From: Rhyacichthys aspro
Lineage: Eukaryota > Chordata > Actinopteri > Gobiiformes > Rhyacichthyidae
Length of the DNA stretch: 64,000 nucleotides
NCBI GenBank assembly: GCA_036850595.1
Contig: CM072161.1
Span: 16,077,812 to 16,141,811, forward strand
Direction of reading: 5' to 3'
The position numbers and the translations under genes were made by a program. Positions within the stretch are counted from its first letter, which is position 1; every line of letters begins with the position of its first letter. Positions 39,419 to 52,400 of the stretch are shown one piece after another. Under the pieces are notes generated by a model. The model saw only the letters and a program-made list of their open reading frames with translations. It made no database searches and was not told where the DNA came from.

Positions 39419-41552
39419 ATGGTTGAGGACTCAAAGACTGGTGATCCATTGGAGGTGGGTGTCTTGATGTGACGATTGAAATAAATAAAGTTATGTGCAC
39501 TTAATATCGTTTTATTTGTTCTTTAGAGAAAAAAAGGAAACCTACAAAAGGCCAAAAGAAGATGCGCAAATGTATCACCACAACAAAATGTATGCCACAA
39601 CTTTTATGCACTGAAACACACATTTTATATTATTGTTAAGTATTGTTACTGTCAAATAAAATGTTTTGCAGATTGAGATTTCCCATTCAACTCACTCATT
39701 CGTGTGGTGCTCAGGGCAAAAGAACGGCACAACCATTACCTGCGATAAACCTGGGACTGTGAAAAACTCGCTGAGGAGGAGCTCACAGTTTAGACAATTT
39801 GAAAAAAGAAACAAACTCAAGGAGCTTGTTGTTTTGAGAAAAGGAAGACCCATCCCATCACACTTTCCATGCATGTTAATTCAGCCAGGAGAACGGCTGA
39901 TTGTTAAGTATGTAAAACCTGAAGGCTTCCAGAGGCAACCACTGGCTGAGCTTCGTGCTCAAGCAAGGTCAGCGAACCAAGTTGTTGTGTTTAATGTGAT
40001 TACTAAAGGTGGTAAAAATATAACAAGAATGACAAGAAACCCAGCATTAAGACTGTGGGCTGAACTTACTGTTTACGGTTACAAGGGGGAAAAGGTGAAG
40101 CATGCTCTGAAAAGAGACGGTCGCTTTCTAAACATAATCTTTGACAAGACCTGTGCTCTCTATGAGAGAAGCACAGATGTTAACACAGAGATGTCAAATC
40201 TTGTTGATGATCTTGATGGTAAAACCTTTCAGATAATTATGCTCAGTAAGTCCAGTCCTTCAGACAGTCAGCCAAGCAGTCTCGAAGAGTCTTTAAATAC
40301 ACTTAATGACTCTCTTTCATCTGATTTAGATGAAAACGACAATGCTTTACAGCAGGTTGCTCCATTAGAGCAGGTGAATGACAGTCAAACAGAAGAGAGA
40401 GCAAATCCAAATGCACTTAAACGTATGACATTGCGTGAAATCCCTGGTTCTAAGAAAATGTGTTCTCACTTGTCTTCATTTATTAGAGAATCTATAAAGA
40501 ACAAGACGAGAGATCAAGACAAAACTTGTGAGCTCCTAGGTGTGCATGAACTTCTCCGTGTTGAATATGGAAAGAGTATTCAGAGCTCTTCTGAAGTGAA
40601 AACAGTGAAGAAATTAATGAATCTTAGTGAGTCTGTCTGTCAGGTCCGAGTCAATGGTAGCCCACTGGGCAGTGGTTTTCTACTGTTTGACACATTTGTC
40701 CTCACAAATGGCCATGTGATTAAAGACTTATTCAATGAGAATACTTGGAAACTGTCTGAAAAGGTGACCGTTCATTTCTCTTTTGAAAGTCTGGATCAGG
40801 CTGATGATGGCGAACAAGTGCAAGAGGTTGTTGCCTTTGAGTATGGCACTGATGTTTCAGGGCACAACCGTGACTGGGCTTTGTTAAGTCTTGGTGCAGA
40901 CCAAATGTTACCTGCCGGCCTGTTGACACACATTGGTTTTCTTCCTCAAAGAGGAAGGATTTACCTGATAGGACACCCAGAGGGCGGCACGAAAATGTAC
41001 GAGCAAAGCTGGATTATACCTGTTGACGACCGCAGTCAGACTGTTAATAAGCACAGGAATGAAAACCTTAAAAACAGTGAAATGGAGGAAGAGGTTTTAA
41101 CGTTCTTTGAGGGTGTCGCTAAAGCAGTTGACAACCTAAATATTGCATATGACACCTGTTTTTATACTGGCTCCTCTGGTTCTCCTGTCTTTGATACTTA
41201 CTGCAATGTTGTTGCCATGCACACAGGTGGATTTACTTATCAAAGTACAACAGGTGAGACCCGGAGTGTCATTGAGTACGGTCACTCTTTGTCAGTCATT
41301 CTTGAAAACCTTATCATCCAGTTAGTGCGACGAGGAAGACTGGATGTTTTAAAGAAATATCTGGCTTGCACATATAAACACAACAGGGAAATCATGGTTA
41401 ATGTAAAGAAACTGGTCGACAGCAGAAATTATACTGAATTTCAAAATGCAGCCAACAATTTAACCATTTTACAGGACGATACTTTGAAAATGTTTTTTGG
41501 GTTCATTTGTCAGATAGAGGCTCCCCTCCCAATGGACATCGAATGGAGTTGA
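39419..41552 (+). CDS. fam111: FAM111-type trypsin-like serine protease
   Basis: FAM111 proteins are nuclear, chromatin-associated serine proteases that clear protein obstacles at replication forks; human FAM111A also restricts some DNA viruses. Three coding exons join in phase: 39419-39454, 39527-39589, 39672-41552, giving 659 residues; nearly all lie in the last exon. The N-terminal half (roughly 35-230) should be the two ubiquitin-like regions of the family, followed by an acidic Ser-rich linker. The protease domain begins near residue 350, with catalytic His381 (LTNGHV), Asp434 (NRDWALLSL) and Ser535 (GSSGSPVF), all present, so it should be active. GHPEGG and the C-terminal HSLSVILENLI block are further family features. 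I see no clear PCNA-binding PIP box. The A and B forms cannot be told apart here, and fish often have several such genes. A polyadenylation signal lies at 41999-42004. Confidence 0.88.
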
Positions 41553-42216
41553 GTTGATTTACTGTTCTTCACTTTTATCAATCACTGTAAAATCTTTTCT
41601 ATAATCATCGAAGGGAAATTCACATATTCGACTGGAATTTAGTAAAAGATAAAAACTAGATAGACTAAATAGTCTCAAAGTCTGTAATTAATTTAACTGT
41701 ACTGTAATTGTGTTCTCATTTCTATGCAGCAGGGTTTAATGAAAAGCTTTTTTACTCATGGGTCAGTGTAATGTTTTCTCAAATATTTTTTATGGACCTT
41801 TTTAGGACATTAACTATTTTATACTTAAAATTATTGTTATAAGTGGATGTATATGTTTTATGGTTACTTGTATGTAATGTAATTTTCTTGTCATGTTTAA
41901 TTATCCTATAAGATCAAGGAGCCACTGCCATATCATTAAGAATTAAAAAGTGCCTTCTTATTGTAATGCTGGGATTGTTTCCTTTTATCTTGATTATTAA
42001 TAAAAGCGGGAAGAAAGAATCATGTCAATGCTATTCAATTTGCGTTACAAGGATTGCACAACGAGCTTAAATGCATCAGGTATTTATTACATAGAATCTA
42101 AAAAACACAATTACAAAGCCCACGAGGTAAAATAAATCTGATGGCGGAACTATTCTAGTGAGTGCATTTCGACACGGACACATTTTTAAAACGGCTGACG
42201 CCTTGACGCTGTCGTA
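41553..42216. other. fam111 3' untranslated region and crcp promoter
   Basis: The first 450 bp are the AT-rich 3' end of the FAM111-like gene, closing with AATAAA at 41999-42004. The remaining 200 bp must contain the crcp promoter; no TATA box is obvious. Confidence 0.45.
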
Positions 42217-45074
42217 ATGGAAGTGTAAGTAAAAAATCAACAAACGTATGAAACTACACCGTTAAAGCCATTCTTTTAGTTTACTTTTAGTCACTATTTT
42301 AACACGGAATAAATCAGGCCTTTTCGTGTATCTGCTGTGTGCCTCCTTTTCATGCACAAACCCATAGCATTAGCATGGTCGGTTTTTTTTTTTTTGTCTT
42401 AGATTATCAAAAGTTTTAAAAGTCCAAATTAAATACGTACGTATTCAGAATGTGTTTTTTTTTGTTTAAGAAATGTTAAAAAACTAATAATTTCAAACAT
42501 AGAAATCGTTTAATTATCATAAATCTACCACTGTCATCTAAAGAAAATAAACTTTTCATGTTTGTATCTACTTTTCAGAAGAAATGCCAACGCTGCAATG
42601 CTCAGTAACTATGAGGTACGATTATAGCCGGGTTATCTGATTTTCTTTTAACATTTCCGGAGTTTTTTTAGACGGATATTTTCTTGTTAATATTTCTCAG
42701 ATCTTTAAATTGCTGACAGACCTTAAGGAGCAGAGGAAGGACAGTGGGAAGAACAAGCACAGTGCAGGACAGCAGAATCTCAACACCATAATGTATGAGG
42801 TCGGACAAACTTCCTCTCTGCCCTATAACAAAAAACTGGTCTTTAGACTAATATTTTACAGTTTCCCTTTTTCTTTTTAGACGCTGAAGTACCTTTCAAA
42901 GACGCCCTGCAGCAGGCAAAGTCCAGAGATCGTCAAAGAATTCCTCACCACCATGATGCCTCACAAACTTACAAAGTGAGTGGCAAATGGCTGTGTTGGC
43001 TTTTATTAACATAAACAGTTTGATTGCATAATACAGTGCAATCAAACAGTGGATTTTTCAGTTTAAACAGGAAAAATGGTGAAAGATGTGAATAGAGGTA
43101 AAGAGCATGTTATTAATGTAGAAATAGTAAAAGCAGCCGCAACTTCAAATGCGCAGTTTGAAAAGGTCAGACCAAAGAGCACAGGTGTAAAGCCCCCCAA
43201 ATATGTTTTGAGATGCATTGAGAAGTTTTTAGGCTGCTGTTGTTCTGACATCCATGGTTTCAACAGCTGCTGACTTCCTTGTTTATTGTTGCTATGGTCA
43301 CAAGACAACTGGTGGAGTAATGTAGAAGTTTATCAAAACAGTGTTGCTCCATTCTGTGTCAAACCATCAATCAGACAAACCCAAATCTTTGAATAACTCA
43401 ACAATATATATAGGCTAATAATCTCAGTTCACTCCAAATATCTTGCTCGAACAAGATAATCAACTTGTTTCGCACAAGATCAAATTTTCACCTACATCAA
43501 GACTTCAGGGGCTATGTAAAATGAATATACCTCATATAAATATTTTTCTTTCAGAGCAGAAAAACTACTGCTATTGAACCACCGGCCACAAACAGCAGTG
43601 GAAATCCAGCTTGTAAGTGTTTTTTTTCCCATTTACAGTAATATTTGTAATTTAATAAACTAATAATGGCACTTTAAAAGATCAGCCTATAAAACGTAAA
43701 GGTTGATGATAATATTTTTGCTCGTAAACTAAAATAAAAAAGGGGTCAGAAAGTTACAGTTATGTTCATAATAATTGTAGTGTGTTTAAAAAAGTGAGTA
43801 AAAAATCCTTATAATAGCTTTTATTTTCATACAAGCAAAAGCATTGGGAACACTTGTTATTACTTTACAGAAAGTAAAGACATTGGAATACTAGCTTGTT
43901 CAAAAAACTGTATGAGCTGAAAATTGCTTTAGATTGATCATTCCTGTGAATCACTATTATATTATATGAATATTTCATGGTGTAACCACTGATTTTGAAA
44001 AGCTGACACATCTGTGTAGCATGGAGTCAACCAGCATCTGGCTCCTGAGAACAGCCCAGGACCACTGACTAAATGTGTGTTGCTGAAACACACAGTTCAA
44101 GGGCATTTTCGCTTCGGCATAAGGCAAATGTTTTGATGTATTTAGACTGATCAATGATCCCTGGTGTGCGATAAATGGACCCAACACCAAAGTATAAGAA
44201 ACATCCCCATATCATGATGCTTGTGCCACCATGCTTCACTGTCCTCACAGTGAACTGTGACTTGAATTCCAAATACTTGAAGAAGTCATGCTGCCTTATG
44301 CCAAAGAGGAAATGCCCTTGAAATGTTTCAACAAGACAATGACCACAAACACACGAGTAAGCGAGCAGCATCTTGGTTCCAGGTCAACAAGATTGACATT
44401 ATGGAGTGTCCAGCACAATCCTCGGACCTTAATCAAATAGAAAACTTGCCAACATCAAAAATGCTGTTTCTGAGGCAAAACCAAGAAATGCAGAGCTGTT
44501 ACCAGGCTGTTCACAGGAGCCAGAAGGTGGTTGACTCCATGCTACACAGATGTGTGAGCTTTTCAAAAGCATTTTTTGGTTTAAACAGCAAATGTTTAAG
44601 TTTGTAAAGAAAAATGCAGACACTGGTATTTTTTTTGAACAGCCTAATATTCCATTTTCCTTAAAGCAGTAACAAATTTGATCGTTTTTTGTTCATGTTT
44701 TGATTTACAGTAGAAGGTACAGTGTCCCCAATTCTTTTGCGTGTATGAAAATAAAAGCTATTATGAGGATTTTGAGCTACTCACTTTTTAAACACACTGC
44801 TATTATATGAACATAACTGATTAATGAATATACGTAGTTATACTTGCTTTAATGCTTTCAGGTAAAATTTGTAAAGGCCTTAGACTGTAATTTGCCCTGG
44901 ACTTAGTTTTGGTTTTTTTTTGGTCAGTTGGTGGAGGAGAGTGAGGAGCGTCTGTCGGAGGAGCAGATTGAGGAGCTGATCCAGACCATTGCAGAAATCC
45001 TTCCTGGAGACCCGGAGCAAGAAAAAACAACAGCAGGTGATGCAGAGATGGAGGAAGCTGCTGAAAACTCATGA
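42217..45074 (+). CDS. crcp: RNA polymerase III subunit RPC9 / CGRP receptor component
   Basis: Small subunit of RNA polymerase III (stalk, paired with RPC8), also described as a helper of the CGRP receptor. Six exons join in phase: 42217-42224, 42579-42615, 42701-42799, 42881-42975, 43555-43612, 44928-45074, giving 147 residues (human 148). The protein runs from MEVRNANAAMLSNYE through LLTDLKEQRKDSGKNKHS and the HRDC-like helices (LLLLNHRPQTAVEIQLLVEE) to an acidic tail. The first exon has only eight coding bases. Intron 5 carries a Tc1-like element. CRCP is next to ASL in human as well; here the FAM111-like gene sits between. A polyadenylation signal is at 45299-45304. Confidence 0.95.
43757..44819. 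mobile_element. Tc1/mariner-like element with head-to-head transposase fragments
   Basis: About 1.06 kb in crcp intron 5. Terminal inverted repeats of roughly 100 bp begin CAGTTATGTTCATA on each end (43757-43855 and, inverted, 44720-44819). Inside, the minus strand from about 44260 to 43980 and the plus strand from about 44280 to 44600 both encode pieces of a Tc1-type transposase, converging on the same tail motif VDSMLHRCVSFSK. Typical motifs are WGCF on the minus strand and FQQDNDHKHTSK and SSDLNQIENL on the plus strand. Frames are short and broken, so the element is dead. A TA precedes the left end, but the right flank is not a clean TA copy. Confidence 0.85.
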
Positions 45075-45298
45075 CGCTCAAGGACAAAAGATGGAGTAAT
45101 ATGTAAATCAACTTGGACAACACTTGGACTGGGTTTTTCCTTGCACCATTTTGCATCATTCAAATGTAGACCACACAGATGCATAATGACAGACTGTTGC
45201 TCCAGAGCTTACTCTGTTTTGTGGTGGATCTCATTTTTTCTGTATTAAAAATGCAAAGGTATATGCTATCATTCCTTTCATACTTTAACTGTCCTGGA

Positions 45299-45304
45299 AA
45301 TAAA
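45299..45304 (+). terminator. crcp: crcp polyadenylation signal
   Basis: AATAAA about 225 bp after the crcp stop codon. Confidence 0.5.
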
Positions 45305-46130
45305 ATACCTGCTGATGTGCAGTTATAATCTAAAATTGCTAATGCATTAACTGATGAAAATATTCTACATGTTTTATTTCTACACCAGACTGATTTGTGA
45401 TTAATGTCTTTTAAAATTATTACACAGTTAAAGGGAGGAAGTTCTGGTCGTAGCTGTTTTCTGCTTTTTTTTCTTCTTCCTGTTTAGTGTGATGCATTGG
45501 TTTCCTGTTCTTACATAGACCTCTGCCAAGCAGACTGTGTGCTAGCGGATTCTCTATTCATATCTATAATCTATTGTTAGAAACAATATACTTTGTAATA
45601 GCATGCTTACATGCACAGATGGTGAAATACTACCATATGGCAGTTGTGTAAGGGTTCATTCATAGCAAAAATTAAACCTGGATTTGACTTTAAATCACTG
45701 ATGAGCACTAAAACAGTACACATTTGCATGGAAATCTTTGCTATTAACCCTGCATACAATGCTTTTTACGTTCTTTAATGGTTATTTATTCCGTTGCAAC
45801 TTATTTTATGTTTGTGGGTGCTACATATGTTATTTTTTAATACAGCATAATTTGACAGTCAATGTACTTTGGCCACACAGAAATCTCCACAAAAGCCACA
45901 GTCTATCATTTAGATCCTCAGGAGTTACCAAATAAGATTTACTAATGAAAAGCCAGTGAATGCATTGAATGAGACGGGTTTAACCTCCACTTTATACCAC
46001 TGAGTGATTAAATTTCCCTTGTGGGCTTTTACTAAGAGCATACGAATCGATAAGATAAAGTAATTTTAGCCTTCCGCGCGTACAGAAAACAGTTTGGTCT
46101 GTCACTGCGGTGGAATTGCCCTTTTACGCC
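45305..46130. other. Intergenic, crcp to tpst1 promoter
   Basis: AT-rich, no gene, RNA or repeat structure recognised. Confidence 0.4.
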
Positions 46131-46290
46131 TCTCCACCAATCAGCGTCGTCCATGCAGATGTGCGGAACGGTGATTGACCAATCAGCGCTCAGCTTGGTC
46201 CGCCTGGCCGTGCTCACAGTTTTTCTCTTCTCAACGGTAGGTAGCTCGACTCTGTTCACACGGCGCAAAGTTGTGTTGAGAGACCGAGGT
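46131..46290 (+). promoter_or_regulatory. tpst1: Candidate tpst1 promoter with two CCAAT boxes
   Basis: A GC-richer block contains two CCAATCAGCG sequences at 46137-46146 and 46179-46188, 42 bp apart, typical of NF-Y dependent promoters. CpG-rich sequence follows, with a possible donor (GAG then GTTAGT) near 46289. It lies 3.2 kb before the tpst1 start codon and no other plus-strand gene begins here, so it probably drives tpst1 through a noncoding exon. Confidence 0.45.
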
Positions 46291-49195
46291 TAGTGTTACG
46301 CAAACATGTATTTTCAGGGCACAGAAAAGGTAAAAATGCAACGTTGCGATTTTTTTGCGTAATACAGTCAAAATCGATGCCACAGACGACAGAAAAAGCT
46401 GCTATATTCATCCAAGGTGAATGTTTTTTTTCTACGGATTTCGCCAGTTTCGCAGACGCGGGTGAGTGAACATTGATTTATTTTACCACGACGCCTTTTC
46501 GCAACCAAATGAAAAGCACGCAGATACTGTTAAATAACACACCGACTGTCTGTTTGTTGAGCTGAAGGTAGGTGGCCGCTGGTCTGTCACGGTTTATTGA
46601 TTTATAGCAGGTCGTTCACCTGGTGCCTGCTGCTGCTGTGGGTGCATTCTTGCAGACAAAATGCATCCTCCAGCTACAGCCAGCCCAGATGTTCATGGCC
46701 GCTGGGCCTGCGCCTCCGAGCCGTGGAATAATCCTGTGACTGGCTTTGGTGGTTTTGACCTCTTTATGATCACTAATATGTAGCGGGTGATGTGCACCAG
46801 GTTCCTTATGTGTTGCTTAACGTGGTAGCTCAATCCTTTTGCACGTAGAGGTGTTGGTATCACCTTGTTTCTGCTTCTTTCATAGATGCAAGAGGCATTT
46901 GTGCAAAATAGAGTCATATCACAAGAGATTTTCCTTACATTCCCAGTCAAATAGACCAATCAGGTATAATAACACATCTCAAAACATGGCACGTCTTTTT
47001 CTTTACCTGATGTAGCTTCTGATAACACTTCGTTCATCGTTTAATTTATCGCTGCCATTCACTCAAGCCACCTCTCAGCAACATAGGATCAGCTCTTATG
47101 TCTTCTGTTTCTGTACTAACTCCACAAAATCATGATATGCTCAACACTAGAGCATGTGTCCTGATTCCTAAGGAGAGCAGGATGATGTTGTTTTAAGTAC
47201 AGTGTTGTCATGTCATTCATTTACATTGTGTTGCTTCTGCTTTTCCTTCTGTGTCTCATTTCGGCCGGAGCTCAGTTTATGAAGTAAAGATGACACTTAG
47301 GGCTTTCTTGGTCCACCTCAGCTACAGTCTACTACACACTGTGAGATGCTCCCACTTACTCTACTTATCGTTCTCTTTATTTGTTGATGTCTCCCAGCAG
47401 CCTATCCAAGGTCAATCCCAGATTTATTATAGTCTAATTCTTATCTTTACAGAATGTACTTTATGGCCATTCCTCTACATTTTTCATGAAGCAGGAGAGA
47501 AGGGTAACCTTGGTTTCATACACCGTTTACAGAGATGTGTGTATGTGCAAATAGCCTTCACAACAAAACAAAACACTGCATTTGTTTTCAGATAATTCAT
47601 GTTAATATAACTGCATATTTGGCTCCACTTGTTGTCTTTGAAAGGCATATAAAGATAACTGACTAACTTCTGCTTCTGTTATATTTTATATTTTTTATAT
47701 TATATTATATTATATTGTTAAATACAGTACACAACTTGTAATCACTATAACTCACTAATGTAGTGTTGTCAAGCGATTGAGCGTGATTGACTAGCATGAT
47801 AGCAAGTAGCATGATAATGACAAAACAGTTAACATATCCGTCTTTGGCATTTTAAAACTGATATGTAATACAAAAGGCATTTGAACAGCAGTTAAATTGG
47901 CTGCAAGATGTCAGAATCCGTATTTTTGAAAAGTCCACATATGCTTTGGATGAATGAGCTCTTCAGAAGCCATTGGCCTATTTTTGCTCCAAGTGCCTTA
48001 ATCTCCACATGGAAATGCATTTGAATTACATGCAAAGCTCCCAGGCTTCCACTGGACTTAACACAGCTTAAGGCAGCACCTAAAGTATTCGGGACAGACC
48101 CCCACGTCCTCATTTCCAGCTGTGAGTGTTAGTACATTTGGTCTTATCATCAGGCAGCCCTGTCGAGGCAGGATACAGCAGCAGCACCCACGTGGCATCC
48201 AGATGTGAGGTCTCCGCCAAACAAGGCCGAAACCATGGTAACGCCAAGAAAACAAGGGAGATTCCGCTTTGTTTTGTTAAAGCAGCACAACACTTTTTAG
48301 GATTTGCACTCAGTAAGAGATCCTATGGAAGTGTTGGAGGAGGTCAAATGAGTCTGAATAATCCGGACAAATCTGGTAAATATGATCCAATTAGGCTGGT
48401 TGTATAAAATAAACAGATTTTCAAAGCTGGATACTTAAACACTGGTAGGTGATATTGTTTTTAAGTTAAATCAGAACAGAAATGTCTATTTTACTCTTAT
48501 GTGTAACAGTTTGTTTGTAGTCTGTGAACAAGAGGAACAAAAGCAAGGCGTGAGTTGGAAAACAGCACATTGCAGAAGAGAAAGGGAGAAGTTGTGGTGT
48601 GGCTGTCTTGGTCAATGGTAATATGATCTTAAACAAATCGTTCAGTGTGGCAGAAACTGTCAGAGAGAATAAATACATGTGTAATTAGTGGCTGGGGATA
48701 CACTTCCTGTGCACAAAGCCTTTGTCACAGCGAACTTTGATACCACTCACTACAATTGGCTCAAGGTATAAAATAGTAGGTTTGAGACACAAAGCTGGAT
48801 GTAGTTGCATTATAAGGATGTGTTGCCAGTATGAGTCAGTGGCCACTGTCATATCCTGTTTACAGATTATAGCGCACTCAGGCCAGCGCCGTTTAAACAT
48901 ATTGATTATCATTTAGTCAGGCTTTGAATATAAGTTATGGTTTGTTTTTGTTTCCGAGTAAGAGATAAAGTCTGGACTGTAGCTACACTATTAACAGTGT
49001 GAAGATGGAATAAAGGGAAATATGAATGTATCCAATAAACTTTTCTAAACCAGGTTCTATACAGAATTAATCCAATAGTCAATATATAATGTGCACAATG
49101 AGAAAAAAAGCTACTCAGTTAAGTTTGGACAGGGACTTTGTTTTTGTTAGTGAATATAAGAGTCATATTGAAAGGGTGTTGTTTATTTGTCTTCT
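46291..49195. other. Probable tpst1 5' intron
   Basis: No coding exon recognised. A short TATAT-rich stretch lies near 47685-47717. An acceptor-like sequence (CTTCTTTAG) at about 49191-49199 precedes the leader that runs into the tpst1 start codon; the leader contains an upstream ATG at 49205 with a 22-codon frame. Confidence 0.4.
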
Positions 49196-49439
49196 TTAGG
49201 AACGATGGATAAAAGAAGAGACGAGTTTTGGGTTGTTCCTGGTCTCAGTGCTGCTCTTCGACTGCAGGGCTAACAGCTGCACATGGGACAGAGCCTGTAT
49301 TTAAAACCTCCTCACTCCTTGGACCCCATCAGTGTTACTTGCAGTGTTTCCCATGAGCGTCCTCAGCTGCCCACTACTTCTTCACGTGCCATAGATGTTC
49401 ATGTCTGACTGAACAGGACTCCTAACACACCCAGCCGAC

Positions 49440-52400
49440 ATGCGGACGAGCAGATCGACCATGCTGCTGGGCTGTGTGCTGCTCTGCTCTGCCTCGCTGC
49501 TGTATTTGGGCATGAGCGGCGTTGATTGTCCCCCAAAGAGCCACCGTCACCGATGGATGGAGATGCACTTGGGCTCGGCCAATCAGAATCTGTCGTTGGT
49601 GGAGCACTTCCCCGAAGACACGCCGCTCATCTTCATCGGAGGGTTTCCCCGGAGCGGCACCACGCTGATGCGCGTCATGCTGGACGCACACAACTCCGTC
49701 CGGTGCGGCGAAGAGACTAGAGTGATACCGCGCCTGTTGGCCATGAGGGCAACCTGGAGTCGGTCTGTCAAAGAGAGGATCCGACTGGACGAGGCCGGAG
49801 TCACGGACCAGGTGTTGGACGCTGCTGTGAGAGCGTTTCTCTTAGAGGTGAGGGAGTAATGTGGCGTTGTGGTGCAACTGTTAAAGTTTGAAATCAACAC
49901 AGGATAATTAGGAAATTAAAAAAAAAAAAACAGCAGTTGGCAAATTAAACAAATTTGAAAACTGAAATGTGCAGTAATTTGCATAGATTATGTGCTGTTT
50001 TAACCCGTAGGTGGTGGTGTATAAAGCCAGAATCATTTAAACTGTATTATGTAAATACTTGTAGTTGTCTGTCTTTGTTCAGGTTTGTATTTCTCATCAT
50101 TGACTTGTGTTTCAGGTGATCGTTGGTCATGGAGAGCCTGCACCTCGACTTTGCAACAAAGACCCGTTTGCACTAAAGTCTCTGTCGTATTTGTCACACA
50201 TCTTCCCAAAAGCCAAATTTGTGCTCATGATTCGTGACGGCAGAGCAGCTGTTCACTCCATGATTTCACGCAAGGTGTGTTTACCTGTTGCAACCATTGT
50301 AACAACTGTACAATATTTTATACAGGATTTTGTTTTCACTGCGGTCTTTCTTAGGTCACAATCTCCGGCTTCGACCTGACGAGCTACAGAGACTGTTTGA
50401 CGAAGTGGAGCAGCGCCGTGGAGACCATGTTTAACCAGTGTTTAGCCGCTGGAGAGGATCGGTGTCTCCCCGTCCGATACGAGCTGCTCGTCCAGCATCC
50501 AGAGGTGGAAATGAAAAAGCTGCTTCACTTCCTGGAGCTGCAGTGGGACCCATCAGTGCTGCACCACGAAGAACTGATCGGGAAGGCTGGGGGCGTGTCT
50601 CTGTCCAAGTAAGTGACAACCAGGAGAAACTCAAAGAAAACAGACAAATGAATGATGCGCTATTTGATTTATTTATGAATAGAAAAAGGTAGACCCTGGA
50701 CGGGAGAGACGTTCACATAGTTTCTTCAGTTTTGTTCTGTACAGGAGCAAATTAGACTTAATGGGTCTTGGTAGTTCTATTTAGCACTTGGAAAAACTGA
50801 TTATTACCTTTGTCTGTAGGTGAAGGCATCCGGAGATAGTCAAATAATTATAAACAAAATTATAAAGTGGGCTGTTACTGTAATTAAAAAAATGCATCCA
50901 GTTATAGATTTTCTGTGTTTAACGCCAATGCTTGTGAATAAGAGGTGTCATTTTTCAGTCAGGAACAGCTCACACCTTCATCTCCGCTGTCTGTCAGTCA
51001 AGTTGTTTGTTTTCTACTTTTGCTTTAGTTGTTAATGCCAAGTGATGCATAGGATTTGTGTGTTTGATCAGTCACTATACACATATCATTGTTCCTCATT
51101 GTATATATAATTTTTAAATGATCTTTCTGGTACGCGACGGCCTCATGACACAGATGATGTGACGCTATTGATCCATCTAAAAGCAATGCTATCTTTACAC
51201 ACAGGTCACAGCTCAGGTCGAACCAGTGCACTCAGTGAAATGGAGAAATGCAAACAAACAAAAAACAGAATACTTTGGATATGTGTTATCTAAAGTATTA
51301 TTGTACATTTAGGCTTAGACTTGTCTTTCTTTCACCAAGATTTTCTGCTAAAAACATTAATCACAGCTCTGTCTATTTACAAGAATTAGGCTTGATGTGG
51401 ACCAAAATGTGATTAATTACAAAAATGTGGAAGTTTAATAAATAGTTACTGAGAAGAAATAAAGTATTCCTTCACATAGAGCCTCAAACTGAATCATCAT
51501 AAGTATGCCCTGTGATAAATTCCTGAAGGCATTACAGAGGACACGACCCCTTAGTGAGCGGTTTCCTTTGACCTCCAAGAGAAACCTAGGATTAAGAGTT
51601 TTAAGTTGTTTTTTTTTCCACCCTTTGCTACTTTAAATCAAAACAGATTGTGAAACTCATTTGCACTGTTTTTCAAAACATGCCAGGCTTAAAATTAAAT
51701 TAAAATTTGTCTCACAAATCTGTTCATGTATCATGTATCAAAGAAAGCATGAGATTTACAGCAGTGGGAACTGAGCCGTAGCGTGTTACAAAACCCAAAT
51801 CTGGCATTTATTTTATTTTTTGTTACATAGTACTTGGAAAAAATTGGATTAGATCAGTGTTGTCACACTCAAAGTGGTGAAGGGCCACAATAGTTAAATA
51901 AAAACCTTTCAGGGGCAAAGATGATGACATTTGGAATCATTTATTAAATTTAGAATGTGAGATTTCATCTTCATTTGAGTCTTACATAATCATTTTAATT
52001 AATTTCCTTCTCGTATGGGAACTGTAGTTGGATTTGAACAGGTTTTAGTGGGATATAAACAGGGTTATTCAGATCTGAATATGTTTTAATTTGAACAGTG
52101 TTTAGTTAGATTTGAACAGGTTTTAGATGGATTTGAATTGGTTTTAATTGGATTTGAACAGGTATTAGTCAGATTTGAACGTGTTTTTGTTGGCTTTCAA
52201 AAGGTTTTAGTTAAATTTGAACAGGTTTTAGTTGAATTTGAACAGGTATTTGTCAGATTTGAACAGATTTCAATTGGATTTCAACAGGTTTTAGTTAAAT
52301 TTGAACAGGTTTTGGGTGGATTTTAACAGGTTTTATTTAACTTTTGTAGCAAAAATCAAATCCATTAAAACCTAGTGCAAAAAATATAACTTTCCAAATG

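Noticed and set aside
52138..52326. Open frame of heptad-like FEQVLVR repeats
   Set aside because: It is the in-frame translation of a 21-bp tandem array inside a non-coding hAT element, not a coiled-coil gene.
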